DNA of 64,000 nt from Vreelandella zhaodongensis (GCF_013415115.1 NZ_JACCDD010000007.1:229947-293946), one strand, 5' to 3'. Counted from the first letter of the stretch, positions 29,229 to 37,449 are shown. Program-made: numbers and translations. Notes: generated by a model from the letters alone, not told the origin.

Positions 29229-30149
29229 TCATTCGTTGTCATCGCCCTGTTCCATGCGTTGGGGCAATGCCTCTTCAGACGCATCGTCATCGGGCAGTGG
29301 GCTATCAGGCTCCATCACCCCTGGGTTACGAATCGCCTCGGCAATTTCTGGCAATAAAACAACGAGTTCAATGCGGCGATTAATAGGATCTGTCGGCATA
29401 GTGTCAGGCAGCATGGCACGGTCAGCAAAGCCCGATACGCGCAGCAGTTGATCCGGATCAAGCCCACCCGCCACTAATTCACGCCGAGAGGCATTAGCCC
29501 GATCATTGGAAAGCTCCCAGTTGCTATAGCCACGATACCCACCTGCAAAAGGCACGCCGTCAGTATGGCCACTAATGCTTAAATCATTAGGTAACTCATT
29601 GAGCAGCGGTGCCATCGTGCGAAGCAGATTGCGCATATAAGGAGCGACCTGGTCGCTACCCAGCTCAAACATTGGACGCTGGGCGGTATCCAATAGCTGA
29701 ATGCGTAGCCCTTCGCGGGTTAGATCAAAGCGCATTTGGCTACGCAGCTGACGTAACTCAGGGTCTTGCTCGATGGCGCGCTCAATACGCTCCTGCAGGT
29801 CATTGAAAAAGCGGCGCTCTTGAGCACTGGGGCGGCTATGCTGCAGCACATCAACACGGGCGCGCTCGCCGTCGATATGGGCAGGGTCTGGCCCCCCTCC
29901 AGGAATCACTCGGGTACTGCCTGACCGTTCTCCTCCCGTGACCGCGGTGATTAAGGGGGTGCTGAAATACTCAGCAACACTGCGGCGCGTTTCCTCATCG
30001 GAAACACTTAAAATCCACATCACCAAAAACAGTGCCATCAGGGCGGTCATAAAGTCAGCAAGAGCTATTTTCCAAGCGCCCCCATGGTGGGCATGCACCA
30101 CTTTTTTGCGCCGAATAACAATCGGACGCTTATCGCCCCCCTTACTCAT
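29229..30149 (-). CDS. motB: MotB, proton-type flagellar stator subunit
   Basis: 306 residues. One membrane helix with the proton-binding Asp32 (IALADFMTALMALFLVMWIL), a plug region after it, and a C-terminal OmpA-like peptidoglycan-binding domain (ISGHTDGVPF, NWELSNDRANASR, VSGFADRA, NRRIELVVLL). The ADFMTALMA context is that of proton-driven MotB. It overlaps motA by 4 bp and precedes cheA, the enteric order motA-motB-cheA-cheW. Confidence 0.97.
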   Translation of the reverse strand: MSKGGDKRPIVIRRKKVVHAHHGGAWKIALADFMTALMALFLVMWILSVSDEETRRSVAEYFSTPLITAVTGGERSGSTRVIPGGGPDPAHIDGERARVDVLQHSRPSAQERRFFNDLQERIERAIEQDPELRQLRSQMRFDLTREGLRIQLLDTAQRPMFELGSDQVAPYMRNLLRTMAPLLNELPNDLSISGHTDGVPFAGGYRGYSNWELSNDRANASRRELVAGGLDPDQLLRVSGFADRAMLPDTMPTDPINRRIELVVLLPEIAEAIRNPGVMEPDSPLPDDDASEEALPQRMEQGDDNE

Positions 30150-31015
30150 GCAGTACCGCCCTTTTTAGCGTCGCGAACATACTCTTCAAGCTCTGAAAAA
30201 CTGGGACGCTCGGTGCTGTGTAATGCTTTACGACCAAACTCAACGGCTAACTGGGGCGCATAGCCATGTAGGCTAGCCAGCAGCGTGACTCGGATACACT
30301 GCAGCATTTTTTCTGCTTCTTTCGCTTGCCGATCCGCATAGCTTGCGATGGGGCTAATAAATCCATAGCCCATCAAAATCCCCAGAAAAGTACCCACTAA
30401 CGCCATCGCGATCATTTGTCCCATTTGATCAGGGCTGGCATCTGCATACGTCAGTGCTTTAATAACCCCCATTACTGCGGCCACGATACCGAACGCAGGC
30501 ATGGCATCACCGACTTTGGCAATCGCATCAATGGGAATATGGGCTTCTTGCTCAAAGACTTCGATTTCGTGAAGCATTAACTCATCGATTTCCATCGGCT
30601 CCATGCCACCGCTCACCATCAATCGAAGATAATCGGTTAAGAAATCCATAATATGAGGGTCTGCAAGCACCGTGGGATGCTCTTGAAACAGCGGGCTTTC
30701 CTGGGGATTATCAATGTCGCGCTCAATTCCCAACATACCCTCACGGCGCACTTTGGAGAGAATCTTGTACTGCAGCGCCATTAACTCCATATACAGGGCT
30801 TTATTGTATTTTTTGGTGCGTTTGAGCCTGGGCAATATTTTAAACGTGGCTTTAATCGCTTTACCGTTGTTCGCGGCGATGAAAGCGCCAACGCCTGCAC
30901 CGCCAATAATTAGCAGCTCCAGGGGTTGGTACAGAGGGCCTAAACTGCCACCTGCCAGCACATAGCCGCCAAACACGCACAGTAATACGACGACATAACC
31001 TAGGAGAATCAGCAC
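30146..31015 (-). CDS. motA: MotA, proton-type flagellar stator subunit
   Basis: 289 residues, four membrane helices. The cytoplasmic loop has Arg90 and Glu98 (KVRREGMLGIERD) at the same positions as in E. coli MotA, where they contact FliG; the PAFGIVAAVMGVIKAL and GTFLGILMGYGFISP helices carry the conserved prolines. MotA surrounds the MotB dimer and couples proton flow to rotation. It is the first gene of the motA-motB-cheA-cheW block. I saw no sigma-28 match in the 224 nt upstream. Confidence 0.97.
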   Translation of the reverse strand: MLILLGYVVVLLCVFGGYVLAGGSLGPLYQPLELLIIGGAGVGAFIAANNGKAIKATFKILPRLKRTKKYNKALYMELMALQYKILSKVRREGMLGIERDIDNPQESPLFQEHPTVLADPHIMDFLTDYLRLMVSGGMEPMEIDELMLHEIEVFEQEAHIPIDAIAKVGDAMPAFGIVAAVMGVIKALTYADASPDQMGQMIAMALVGTFLGILMGYGFISPIASYADRQAKEAEKMLQCIRVTLLASLHGYAPQLAVEFGRKALHSTERPSFSELEEYVRDAKKGGTA

Positions 31016-31239
31016 AAACAGTATCCTTGCGATATCAGTTTTTAAATCAACGGAACGTCTTCCATCACTTCATCAGAAGACACAGGAAAGCCTCGCCCCA
31101 CGCGTTTCTAAGCCATAGCATACTCAGAAGAAGGCTGTTTTTAATGAAAAAGTACCGGCGACTTTTAGTGCTATCTATGCGCTAAAGACACATTTCATTA
31201 GGTATATGCCTACCCACAACGTGCGTGATTGTTTATCTA
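31016..31239. other. Intergenic region between flhC and motA
   Basis: This 224-nt gap lies between the flhC stop and the motA start, both on the minus strand. It must hold any separate motA promoter, but I found neither a sigma-28 match nor a convincing hairpin. An FlhDC-dependent site is possible; I cannot recognise one with confidence. Confidence 0.4.
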
Positions 31240-31764
31240 TCAACACTGCGCCTTGCGCGTTTTTCCTGCCCTGGAAGGGGGTTGGCAAATACCGCAAACA
31301 TAATCACGGGTTGGGCTATGAGCGTGGGCGACAAAGTGTCCTTCGCAACGGTTACACGTATTGAGTTGCAGCAGGTCACTTTCAAAAAACCTCACTAATG
31401 TCCACGCACGGGTTAACCCCAGCACCGGCTCAACGCCTTCTAGATTTATCTGCTCTTCATAAAGCCGATAGGCTTTTACAAAAGCATCAATACGCTCGCA
31501 GCGAGTGTTTTGTTGTATGCTGTTGTAAATGTTATAAAACAGCGATGAATGTACGTTCGGCAGCCATGTCACGAACCAGTCCGCTGAAAAGGGCAACATC
31601 CCCTTGGGAGGCGACATCCCTCTCACTTCCTTGTACAACTTTATTAGTCGCGTGCGACTGAGCTCCGTCTCGGTCTCCAGCACCTGTAAACGTGCACCTA
31701 GCTCTATCAGCTCTATGGCCAGCTGTACTTGGTGCATTTCATCAACCAAGCTCTTCTGGCTCAC
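31240..31764 (-). CDS. flhC: FlhC, flagellar master regulator subunit
   Basis: 174 residues. FlhC pairs with FlhD in a hetero-hexamer that activates early flagellar promoters. Typical blocks are [53 protein letters not shown], and the zinc cysteines CNRC and CGIC near the C-terminus. It overlaps flhD by 4 bp (ATGA). Confidence 0.96.
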   Translation of the reverse strand: MSQKSLVDEMHQVQLAIELIELGARLQVLETETELSRTRLIKLYKEVRGMSPPKGMLPFSADWFVTWLPNVHSSLFYNIYNSIQQNTRCERIDAFVKAYRLYEEQINLEGVEPVLGLTRAWTLVRFFESDLLQLNTCNRCEGHFVAHAHSPTRDYVCGICQPPSRAGKTRKAQC

Positions 31765-32093
31765 TCCGTCTCTCCTAAAGCTAGTGTTTCAAACTCCTCG
31801 CACGCCGATAGCAGCGATGCATGCAGCCCCGACAACCCTTGGTCTCTTGGGTTTTCGGTTAATTTGCGTAGCTGCTGGGCGCTCGTTTGGCTCAGTCGGC
31901 ATATCAACTGATTGTTGCGAGCCAACTTCGTCAGCTGCCTAGCGTTAAGAGACACAATCAGGTCGGCAAGCTCGCTGTCTACTTTTAAGCGAAACATGGC
32001 CGCCTCACGGTCTTCTGCCAGCAGGCGCTGTGCCAGGAGTAAATACGCTAAGTTAATTTCCTGAATTTCATCGAGAAAGCTTGTTTGACTCAT
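31761..32093 (-). CDS. flhD: FlhD, flagellar master regulator subunit
   Basis: 110 residues, the normal FlhD length: [32 protein letters not shown] and [14 protein letters not shown] match the family. With FlhC it activates class 2 flagellar operons. It lies 106 nt downstream of the fliS-fliT-fliK2-flhX unit on the same strand, so late read-through from the sigma-28 promoter of that unit could feed back on flhDC. Confidence 0.95.
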   Translation of the reverse strand: MSQTSFLDEIQEINLAYLLLAQRLLAEDREAAMFRLKVDSELADLIVSLNARQLTKLARNNQLICRLSQTSAQQLRKLTENPRDQGLSGLHASLLSACEEFETLALGETE

Positions 32094-32181
32094 AGTGTTC
32101 CATCGAACGACATGGGCGTTTAATTATGGCTTTATACGGACGCCTTAAAGTTTTTTAACAATTTGCTCGACACATGGTTGC

Positions 32182-32196
32182 ATACAACATTTGTAT
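32182..32196. promoter_or_regulatory. Small palindrome upstream of flhD
   Basis: ATACAA, CAT, TTGTAT forms a 6-3-6 inverted repeat about 90 nt before the flhD start, near the only space available for a separate flhDC promoter. A weak -10 (TATAAA on the minus strand) is downstream. It may be an operator; evidence is position only. Confidence 0.3.
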
Positions 32197-32199
32197 TGG

Positions 32200-32496
32200 C
32201 TACCGACGCTCTTGACGCGGAGTTAACCTTTCTTCGGATAACTCAAATACCCATACAAGCAGCTCTGCAACAACCTGATATAAACTCGTGGGAATCTCAT
32301 CATCGAGATCTAGCTGCATTAGCAGTGCCACAAGTTCAGGCGCATCGTGCACATAAATTCCTTGGCGCTGAGCCTCTGCCATAATACGTTCCGCCAACTC
32401 ACCGTAACCCTTTGCCACCACACGCGGTGCTTGCGCTTTATCCTGATAAGCAAGCGCAACTGCTTGGCGGCGATGCTCATCCGAGGTAGCCATCAT
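32200..32496 (-). CDS. FlhX, free-standing FlhB C-terminal-domain homologue
   Basis: About 98 residues. The whole protein aligns with the part of FlhB after the NPTH cleavage site: AVALAYQDKAQAPRVVAKGYGELAERI corresponds to AVALMYQEGSMGAPKLVAKG of the full FlhB at 16718, and IPTSLYQVVAELLVWVF to its end. It has no NPTH and no membrane helices. Related stand-alone proteins (for example Bacillus YlqH) occur beside a FliK-like gene, as here. The ATG at 32496 follows GGAG at 4 nt; the next codon is also ATG. It overlaps the upstream fliK2 by about 20 bp. It may modulate the export switch. Confidence 0.8.
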   Translation of the reverse strand: MMATSDEHRRQAVALAYQDKAQAPRVVAKGYGELAERIMAEAQRQGIYVHDAPELVALLMQLDLDDEIPTSLYQVVAELLVWVFELSEERLTPRQERR

Positions 32497-33655
32497 GACT
32501 CTCCAAGGTGGCATAGTGCGCTTTCACCTGAACACTGCGAAAATCTAACGCCTGCAGGCGATTTTCTAAACGCCCAAGCCCCTGTTCCAGAGACTGGTAC
32601 GTCGATGCAGTATTCGTTGTAAAATCAATGCTTAATACCGAATGGTGAAGCCTGAGTGATGCACTAAATGCCCCTAGATTAGGCACATCGAGCTGCATGT
32701 CCGAACGCCAGTCACCCTCGGCACCCGCCTCCTTCTGAGCGTCTTCTCGCTCCTCTTCTCGGGGCGGCATATGAATCACTAATGCCATGAAAATCCCCGC
32801 CCAAACATCACCTTCCCAGCGAATAACAGGCATTACTAGCATGTCGAGTTGCTGACGCACTAGGCTCTGCAAGCTTTCATGGACGATTTCACGACCGCCA
32901 CGAACTATCGAGCTATCCTCCAACACACGTGCACTTGCCATATCACTCTGCGCACTGACTGGCAGAGTGCTCTCTGGCGTGAGTGCAGAAGGGCGCGCAA
33001 ATACTGTTTGATCACTTGCAACCGGCACAAGCAGCGAGTTTGGCAATATGGCGACGTTTGTATTAGCGGCACTCAACACAGCACTAGGTGCAAGCGGCGG
33101 CGTTACAAACGTCGCGATACTGGCCGGCAGCAAAGGCCTTGGGCCTGCCTGCATTTGTGGTTCTCGCAATAGCTGTTGGCGAGAGGCCTCTCCGTGGAAC
33201 CAGCGTTTTAAATGCGCTTCGTAAAACAAACCGCTATCACGAACACTGCTTTCCAGCCGACTTCCCAATGTTGAAGCAGAAGGCGCTTCATGCATTCCCA
33301 TCAACGGCGCTTGGGGACGTATCACCGCAGGGGGAGCAGGAAACCGTAGCAGTACATCGGCAATGGAGCGGGCAGCCGGGCTAAAGTGAATCTGGGTCGA
33401 CCCCGTTGCTGTATTGGTGTTTTCTCCCAAAAAAGGGGGGCGCTGACCACCCAGCGACGACGGCAGCCGCCTAAGATCGCCTAACGGCGAAGGAAGTGGG
33501 CGACCATCAAGGCTTGAATCCCCATGCAGTGCGCGGGGTCCCTCGCCAGGAGGAACAGGTTGCACGGGAGCATTCAGCGGGCGCTGAGACAACTCACCCT
33601 GACGCCCAAGCACTTGGTGCATGAGCGTATCAATCAGTGGCGTGATACCACTCAC
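32477..33655 (-). CDS. Second FliK-like protein (FliK2), adjacent to FlhX
   Basis: 392 residues. The N-terminal two-thirds are low-complexity, Pro/Ser/Ala-rich, as in hook-length control proteins; the last 130 residues form a compact domain (MPVIRWEGDVWAGIFMALVIHMP, MQLDVPNLGAFSASLRLHHSVLSIDF, LENRLQALDFRSVQVKAHYA) resembling a FliK C-terminal fold but without the LHPxELG core of the main FliK at 43139. Pairing with flhX is known for FliK-like genes such as Bacillus ylqG. It overlaps fliT by 4 bp and belongs to the sigma-28-driven fliS-fliT unit. A role in late export control is inference. Confidence 0.65.
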   Translation of the reverse strand: MSGITPLIDTLMHQVLGRQGELSQRPLNAPVQPVPPGEGPRALHGDSSLDGRPLPSPLGDLRRLPSSLGGQRPPFLGENTNTATGSTQIHFSPAARSIADVLLRFPAPPAVIRPQAPLMGMHEAPSASTLGSRLESSVRDSGLFYEAHLKRWFHGEASRQQLLREPQMQAGPRPLLPASIATFVTPPLAPSAVLSAANTNVAILPNSLLVPVASDQTVFARPSALTPESTLPVSAQSDMASARVLEDSSIVRGGREIVHESLQSLVRQQLDMLVMPVIRWEGDVWAGIFMALVIHMPPREEEREDAQKEAGAEGDWRSDMQLDVPNLGAFSASLRLHHSVLSIDFTTNTASTYQSLEQGLGRLENRLQALDFRSVQVKAHYATLESHDGYLG

Positions 33656-34077
33656 GTCACTCCCTTCCCTTGATTGGCATCAGTGTCGGTGTCGCTTCTC
33701 GCATCGAAAAACGCTGTTTCACCTTGCTGGGGAGCGTAGGCACGATGCAGGTCACGCTGGCGTTGGGAAACGCCGATCAGCTTACCTAACTCATCCCGTC
33801 TGGCGACCAAACGGCGGCGAATTTCAACATCGTGCTCTAGAATACTTTCAAGCAGCTCTGCTTTACGCTTCTCGGCAGCAGCATCAAGCACCACTTCGAT
33901 ATCGTGCTTACGCAGGGCTTCAACCGACATGACGTAGTGAGTACGTTGCTCGATAAGCTCTGCCCACTGCTCTGCATTCGCGAGCTCGTGCATTTGAGCA
34001 ACACAGGCGAGTAACTTAGCGTACGCATCAATAAGCGCCTGCTGAGCATTTTCACGAGCCATTTCAGAAGCCGACAT
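33652..34077 (-). CDS. fliT: FliT-like flagellar export chaperone
   Basis: About 141 residues, mostly helical: YAKLLACVAQMHELANAEQWAELIEQRTHYVMSVEAL matches the FliT helical core, including the W-x-ELI element. FliT chaperones the filament cap FliD and, in enterics, inhibits FlhDC. The ATG at 34077 is chosen because GAGG lies 6 nt before it; the GTG frame at 34089 starts in that site. It follows fliS as expected; its client gene fliD is not in the window. Confidence 0.82.
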   Translation of the reverse strand: MSASEMARENAQQALIDAYAKLLACVAQMHELANAEQWAELIEQRTHYVMSVEALRKHDIEVVLDAAAEKRKAELLESILEHDVEIRRRLVARRDELGKLIGVSQRQRDLHRAYAPQQGETAFFDARSDTDTDANQGKGVT

Positions 34078-34085
34078 GCTTTGCC

Positions 34086-34502
34086 TCACGCACTTTGCTG
34101 TTGACCGATTTCACGCCATGCAGAGGCGATATCTTCAAGCAATTGCTCTGCTTGATTAAGACTATCTTCATCATTACGAAGATTAGCGGCCAACAATAAG
34201 CGGGTAATATAGTCGTAAAGTGATGCAAGGCGTTCTGCAATATCTCCGCCTTTCTCTTGGTCTAACGCTGCAACCAAACCGTTATTGATAATATCCAACG
34301 CTTTAGATATCGACTTTCCCTTTTCGGCCGTATGGCCAGCCTGCATATGAATACGTGCTGCGCGAATGGCCGCTTGGGCACCATCAAACAGCATCACAAT
34401 AAGCTGGTGGGGGTCAGCTGACATGACGCCGCTTTCCACGCCAACGCGGGCATAAGCCTTGGCACCACGTCCATAAGCGGCGCCACCGCGAGAGTATGTC
34501 AT
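34086..34502 (-). CDS. fliS: FliS, flagellin export chaperone
   Basis: 138 residues of helical bundle: YARVGVESGVMSADPHQLIVMLFDGA and KGKSISKALDIINNGLVAALD with LYDYITRLLLAANLRND are the usual FliS blocks. FliS binds the C-terminus of flagellin to keep it unfolded for export. It is the first gene behind a clear sigma-28 promoter (34609-34635). Its client fliC is not in the window. Confidence 0.95.
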   Translation of the reverse strand: MTYSRGGAAYGRGAKAYARVGVESGVMSADPHQLIVMLFDGAQAAIRAARIHMQAGHTAEKGKSISKALDIINNGLVAALDQEKGGDIAERLASLYDYITRLLLAANLRNDEDSLNQAEQLLEDIASAWREIGQQQSA

Positions 34503-34608
34503 AAGCGGGCACTCCTTTTATTAATGCGAACAACACGGCCGGTATACATCGTTTACTACCGAGCCATTGATTATTCAGAAACGAGCGTATTAGCTCAGCT
34601 ATAAAGTT

Positions 34609-34635
34609 ATATCGGCGTCTCACAAATAGACTTTA
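34609..34635 (-). promoter_or_regulatory. Sigma-28 (FliA) promoter of fliS-fliT-fliK2-flhX
   Basis: On the minus strand: TAAAGTCT, 11-nt spacer, GCCGATAT, against the consensus TAAAGTTT, 11 nt, GCCGATAA (one mismatch in each element). It ends 107 nt before the fliS start. Confidence 0.85.
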
Positions 34636-34692
34636 ACGTTTGGCTTACTTTTCGATGAGAAAAATGCACCCACCTGCCATACCGCTAATGAG

Positions 34693-36384
34693 CTATGTTG
34701 AGACCGCCACTTCACGGGTTGGCTTACCTAGTTTTTCAAGGATATCGCCGCTTAATGTCGTCCCCAACGTCTCACGTACCAGCGGCTCAGCCTGATGAGC
34801 AAGCGTTACTTCTGCAGGCGCCCCATGCTCATCAAGCCGCACAATCCAGGCCATCTGATTGCTGGAAAAGTATGCCAACGAGCCCACCGGAAGAGACTTA
34901 AAATGCTCGACGTAGCGTTTGATCCACCGCGCATCAAACTGATGCGGGTGACTAAACAAGTGGCGATAAATTTGCTGAGCCGTTTTCGCAGGCCGATCCA
35001 CCCGATCGCGCCGCATCGCTTCCACAACATCAACCACTGCGCTCGCCTTGGCCAGCTCGTTAATATCTTCACCCGTTAAGCCTTCTGGGTAACCGCTGCC
35101 ATCCAGCCGCTCATTAATGCCACCAATAACCGCCTGAGCAACCGTCGCTGATAGCCAGTGACAGTGCTGAAGGCGATCTAGCAGCAACGATACATGCTCA
35201 CTCATTGCCTGCCGGTGAGTTGCTTCGAAATGCGGCGCTTTGAACAGTATTTGTGGTACCAGCGCTTTACCAAGATCATGCACTAACCCACTCGCAACGA
35301 TCGCCTTTCGAACGTCACGGGGCATATTGGCACCCACCAGATCAAGCAAGTGAACCGCCACGCCAATCCCATGACGCACCAAGAGCGGCTCAGGTGATAG
35401 GCAGCGCGTTGCGAACAATAGCGCTTCGCGATCCTCCTCGTGCAACAGCAAAAGACGATCCGCATTGCGTGACAGCTGACGGGAGTCAATGTCGCTACCC
35501 TGTTGCAGTAGCAGCAACTGCGCATCTAGGTAAGCCGCTATTTTCACTAGACGCCTAGCCATTGGCGTTGCGTATCTTCTGATATCTCGCCGCCCCACAT
35601 GCTCACTTCCTGTCGCACGTTTACCCGGCTGTTCAAACAGCGGTGACGGTTGACGATCATCCTGCTCTTCTTTGTTATAGCGAGCGGCTTCGCGCTCTAT
35701 TTCACAGACAAAGTACCAAATTTGCCGTTCTTGCTCGGACGTGCAGCTCGTAAAACGGAAGCCCACACGTAGCAAGTGCCGTTCAGGATCGGTTTTTTGG
35801 TGGCGTGGCATCCCCTGCACTTCAAAATAGGTGCCATCTGGAAACGTAAAGGCAAGCAGAAGCGGCATGTGAGCGTCAGCCAGCACACCACTGGCGGTCG
35901 GCGGCAACTCTATTTGGCAGCCATCTTGCGACAGGTCTCGCAGCTCACCCAAAACACCCTTGCCACTCTCACCTGATATTGATGCTGGCACGGCCATTCC
36001 CAAACGCAGCTCCGCACGAAACGATTCGCGGCGCTGAAGAACGTCAAGCGTTGCAGGGTAGTCACTGCAGCATAAAAACCGTCCTCCAGCGCGACGCGTT
36101 TCCGTCAGAGAGAGTAGTGGCGTGCGTACAACCTTACCCTGGGACTGACCACGCAAAAAAAACCGCTCACCTTGCTGTAAGCGGCTTAGCAGGTGGTCGA
36201 CCGAGGATAAGTCCATCACCAAGGCCTTCCCAGCGTGCTGCTCCATTAACACAATGGGTTCTGGGCGCGCTTGACCGGATGCCAAACAAAGCGAAACCCC
36301 GCCCCCCTCAATCATTGTGTCCAAAAAAGCGCTCACCGCCGTAGGACTGGTAACACTCTCGTACTCGTCTTGTTGGACTGACAT
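34693..36384 (-). CDS. YcgR-N / PilZ / HD-GYP fusion protein (c-di-GMP effector)
   Basis: About 563 residues. Residues 1-100 resemble the YcgR N-terminal domain; a PilZ domain follows with the c-di-GMP motif RESFR and DLSQDG (about 115-230); the C-terminal half is HD-GYP-like (GLVHDLGKALVP, EHVSLLLDRL, ERLDGSGYP). The HH metal pair normally just before ER-DG-GYP is replaced by Ile-Asn, so phosphodiesterase activity is doubtful, while PilZ binding looks intact. YcgR brakes the motor on c-di-GMP binding; fusion to HD-GYP is unusual. The start is uncertain: ATG 36384 is used; ATG 36405 and TTG 36441 are in frame and all ribosome-binding sites are weak. It is divergent from flaG. Confidence 0.83.
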   Translation of the reverse strand: MSVQQDEYESVTSPTAVSAFLDTMIEGGGVSLCLASGQARPEPIVLMEQHAGKALVMDLSSVDHLLSRLQQGERFFLRGQSQGKVVRTPLLSLTETRRAGGRFLCCSDYPATLDVLQRRESFRAELRLGMAVPASISGESGKGVLGELRDLSQDGCQIELPPTASGVLADAHMPLLLAFTFPDGTYFEVQGMPRHQKTDPERHLLRVGFRFTSCTSEQERQIWYFVCEIEREAARYNKEEQDDRQPSPLFEQPGKRATGSEHVGRRDIRRYATPMARRLVKIAAYLDAQLLLLQQGSDIDSRQLSRNADRLLLLHEEDREALLFATRCLSPEPLLVRHGIGVAVHLLDLVGANMPRDVRKAIVASGLVHDLGKALVPQILFKAPHFEATHRQAMSEHVSLLLDRLQHCHWLSATVAQAVIGGINERLDGSGYPEGLTGEDINELAKASAVVDVVEAMRRDRVDRPAKTAQQIYRHLFSHPHQFDARWIKRYVEHFKSLPVGSLAYFSSNQMAWIVRLDEHGAPAEVTLAHQAEPLVRETLGTTLSGDILEKLGKPTREVAVST

Positions 36385-36442
36385 TCTCGTCTCGCTCACT
36401 ACCATGTTGTTATTACGCCGCGCTATACGCACCCACCACAAA

Positions 36443-36474
36443 GCGGCTGAGCATACCAGAAGCCTCTCAGCCGC
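36443..36474. other. Hairpin in the flaG/PilZ-HD-GYP divergent region
   Basis: GCGGCTGAG pairs with CTCAGCCGC over a 14-nt loop, just upstream of the PilZ-HD-GYP gene. It would lie in that gene's leader if transcription starts further upstream. Its function is unknown. Confidence 0.35.
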
Positions 36475-36562
36475 CGTACGCCTATTAAAGGCCTTACCAC
36501 CTATTTCATCGACGACAGCAAATGAGGCGGCACTGAACCCGATGGACGAGCCATGCGGAAAG

Positions 36563-36589
36563 TAAAGTTTTGGCCACGCCTGCCGATAG
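36563..36589 (+). promoter_or_regulatory. Sigma-28 (FliA) promoter of flaG
   Basis: TAAAGTTT (perfect), 11-nt spacer, GCCGATAG (7 of 8) lies 90 nt upstream of the flaG start on the plus strand. It is the best match to the consensus in the window. Confidence 0.9.
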
Positions 36590-36678
36590 TCTTTAGAAGA
36601 GGCCCATAGCGACTCACTTGATGGCCTCTCTACCTTTTTGCTGCAAAGCCTCGGCTTACTTTTAAAGGATCACTTTCT

Positions 36679-37038
36679 ATGGGCCCGTTGTTCACTGACG
36701 AAATTACTTCGATAGCGCTAGCCATCTCACAACCAGCCACTTCTCCGCGTCAGCAGCTTGAAGGTAAGCTCGATGCATTAAACGTAAGAGGAAGCCAAAC
36801 AGCGGAGTCTCCCGTGGTGACCAAGGAGTCACTGATAGAGCCGGTGCAGCGTATCAACGAGACACTAAGACCACGCGGACTGGAGTTTGCAATAAGCGAG
36901 CAATCTTCGCGCATCATTACCAAGGTGATCGACCGCGAAACCGGTGATGTCATTCGCCAAATACCCGGTGAAGAAGTGCTGCTAATTGCAGAGCGGCTGG
37001 AGGAGCTACAAGGGCGGATCATTTCTTTAGAAGCATAA
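36679..37038 (+). CDS. flaG: FlaG-family protein
   Basis: 119 residues. The C-terminal half is the FlaG core: LRPRGLEFAISEQSSRIITKVIDRETGDVIRQIPGEEVLLIAERL; the N-terminus is variable. FlaG proteins are linked to filament length in several polar flagellates; the mechanism is unclear. AAAGGA lies 9 nt before the ATG. It stands alone between the divergent PilZ-HD-GYP gene and the convergent fliE, with its own sigma-28 promoter. FlaG usually sits between fliC and fliD, which are missing here. Confidence 0.9.
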   Translation: MGPLFTDEITSIALAISQPATSPRQQLEGKLDALNVRGSQTAESPVVTKESLIEPVQRINETLRPRGLEFAISEQSSRIITKVIDRETGDVIRQIPGEEVLLIAERLEELQGRIISLEA

Positions 37039-37047
37039 AAAAACGTT

Positions 37048-37084
37048 AGGAGAGATCGCCTCGACACGGTTTGCGATCACTCCT
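37048..37084. terminator. Bidirectional terminator between flaG and fliE
   Basis: AGGAG-A-GATCGC pairs with GCGATC-A-CTCCT (one A:A mismatch) over a 13-nt loop. The minus-strand side is followed by AACG and seven T, ending fliE; the plus-strand side is followed by TCTTTG, ending flaG. Confidence 0.7.
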
Positions 37085-37107
37085 TCTTTGCGCTCCCTCG
37101 GTATCAC

Positions 37108-37449
37108 CTATACCTGCATGTTCATCACATCGCGATACGCCGTTACCAACCGATTACGAACCTGCAGCCCCATCTGAAAAGCAACGCTGGCTTTCTGCAT
37201 ATCGACCATCACGTCATTTAGCTCAATGTTAGGGTCGCCAGCCTGGAAGGCCATTGATTTTGTGTTGGCTGCCTGCTGCAGGCGATTGATACGCTGAATA
37301 GAGGCCTGTAGCTCACTGCCAAAACCACCCTGACCAGCCGCTGTCGCAATATGCTCACCTTTTATAGGTTGTACTGCACTGGACTGTGCTGCCTGAGCAG
37401 CTAACCCCTGCATTTGCTGCAGTGCTGACTGTATGGCAGGTGAACTCAT
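37108..37449 (-). CDS. fliE: FliE, MS-ring/rod junction protein
   Basis: 113 residues. The C-terminal block NIELNDVMVDMQKASVAFQMGLQVRNRLVTAYRDVMNMQV is typical. FliE is an early exported protein that joins the FliF ring to the rod. The ATG at 37449 has GAGG 7 nt upstream; a GTG two codons earlier is less likely. The gene is divergent from fliF, the arrangement seen in enterics. Confidence 0.95.
   Translation of the reverse strand: MSSPAIQSALQQMQGLAAQAAQSSAVQPIKGEHIATAAGQGGFGSELQASIQRINRLQQAANTKSMAFQAGDPNIELNDVMVDMQKASVAFQMGLQVRNRLVTAYRDVMNMQV

Noticed and set aside
31016..31239. Sigma-28 promoter for motA
   Set aside because: GTCGCCGGTAC on the minus strand resembles a -10, but there is no -35 at the correct distance.
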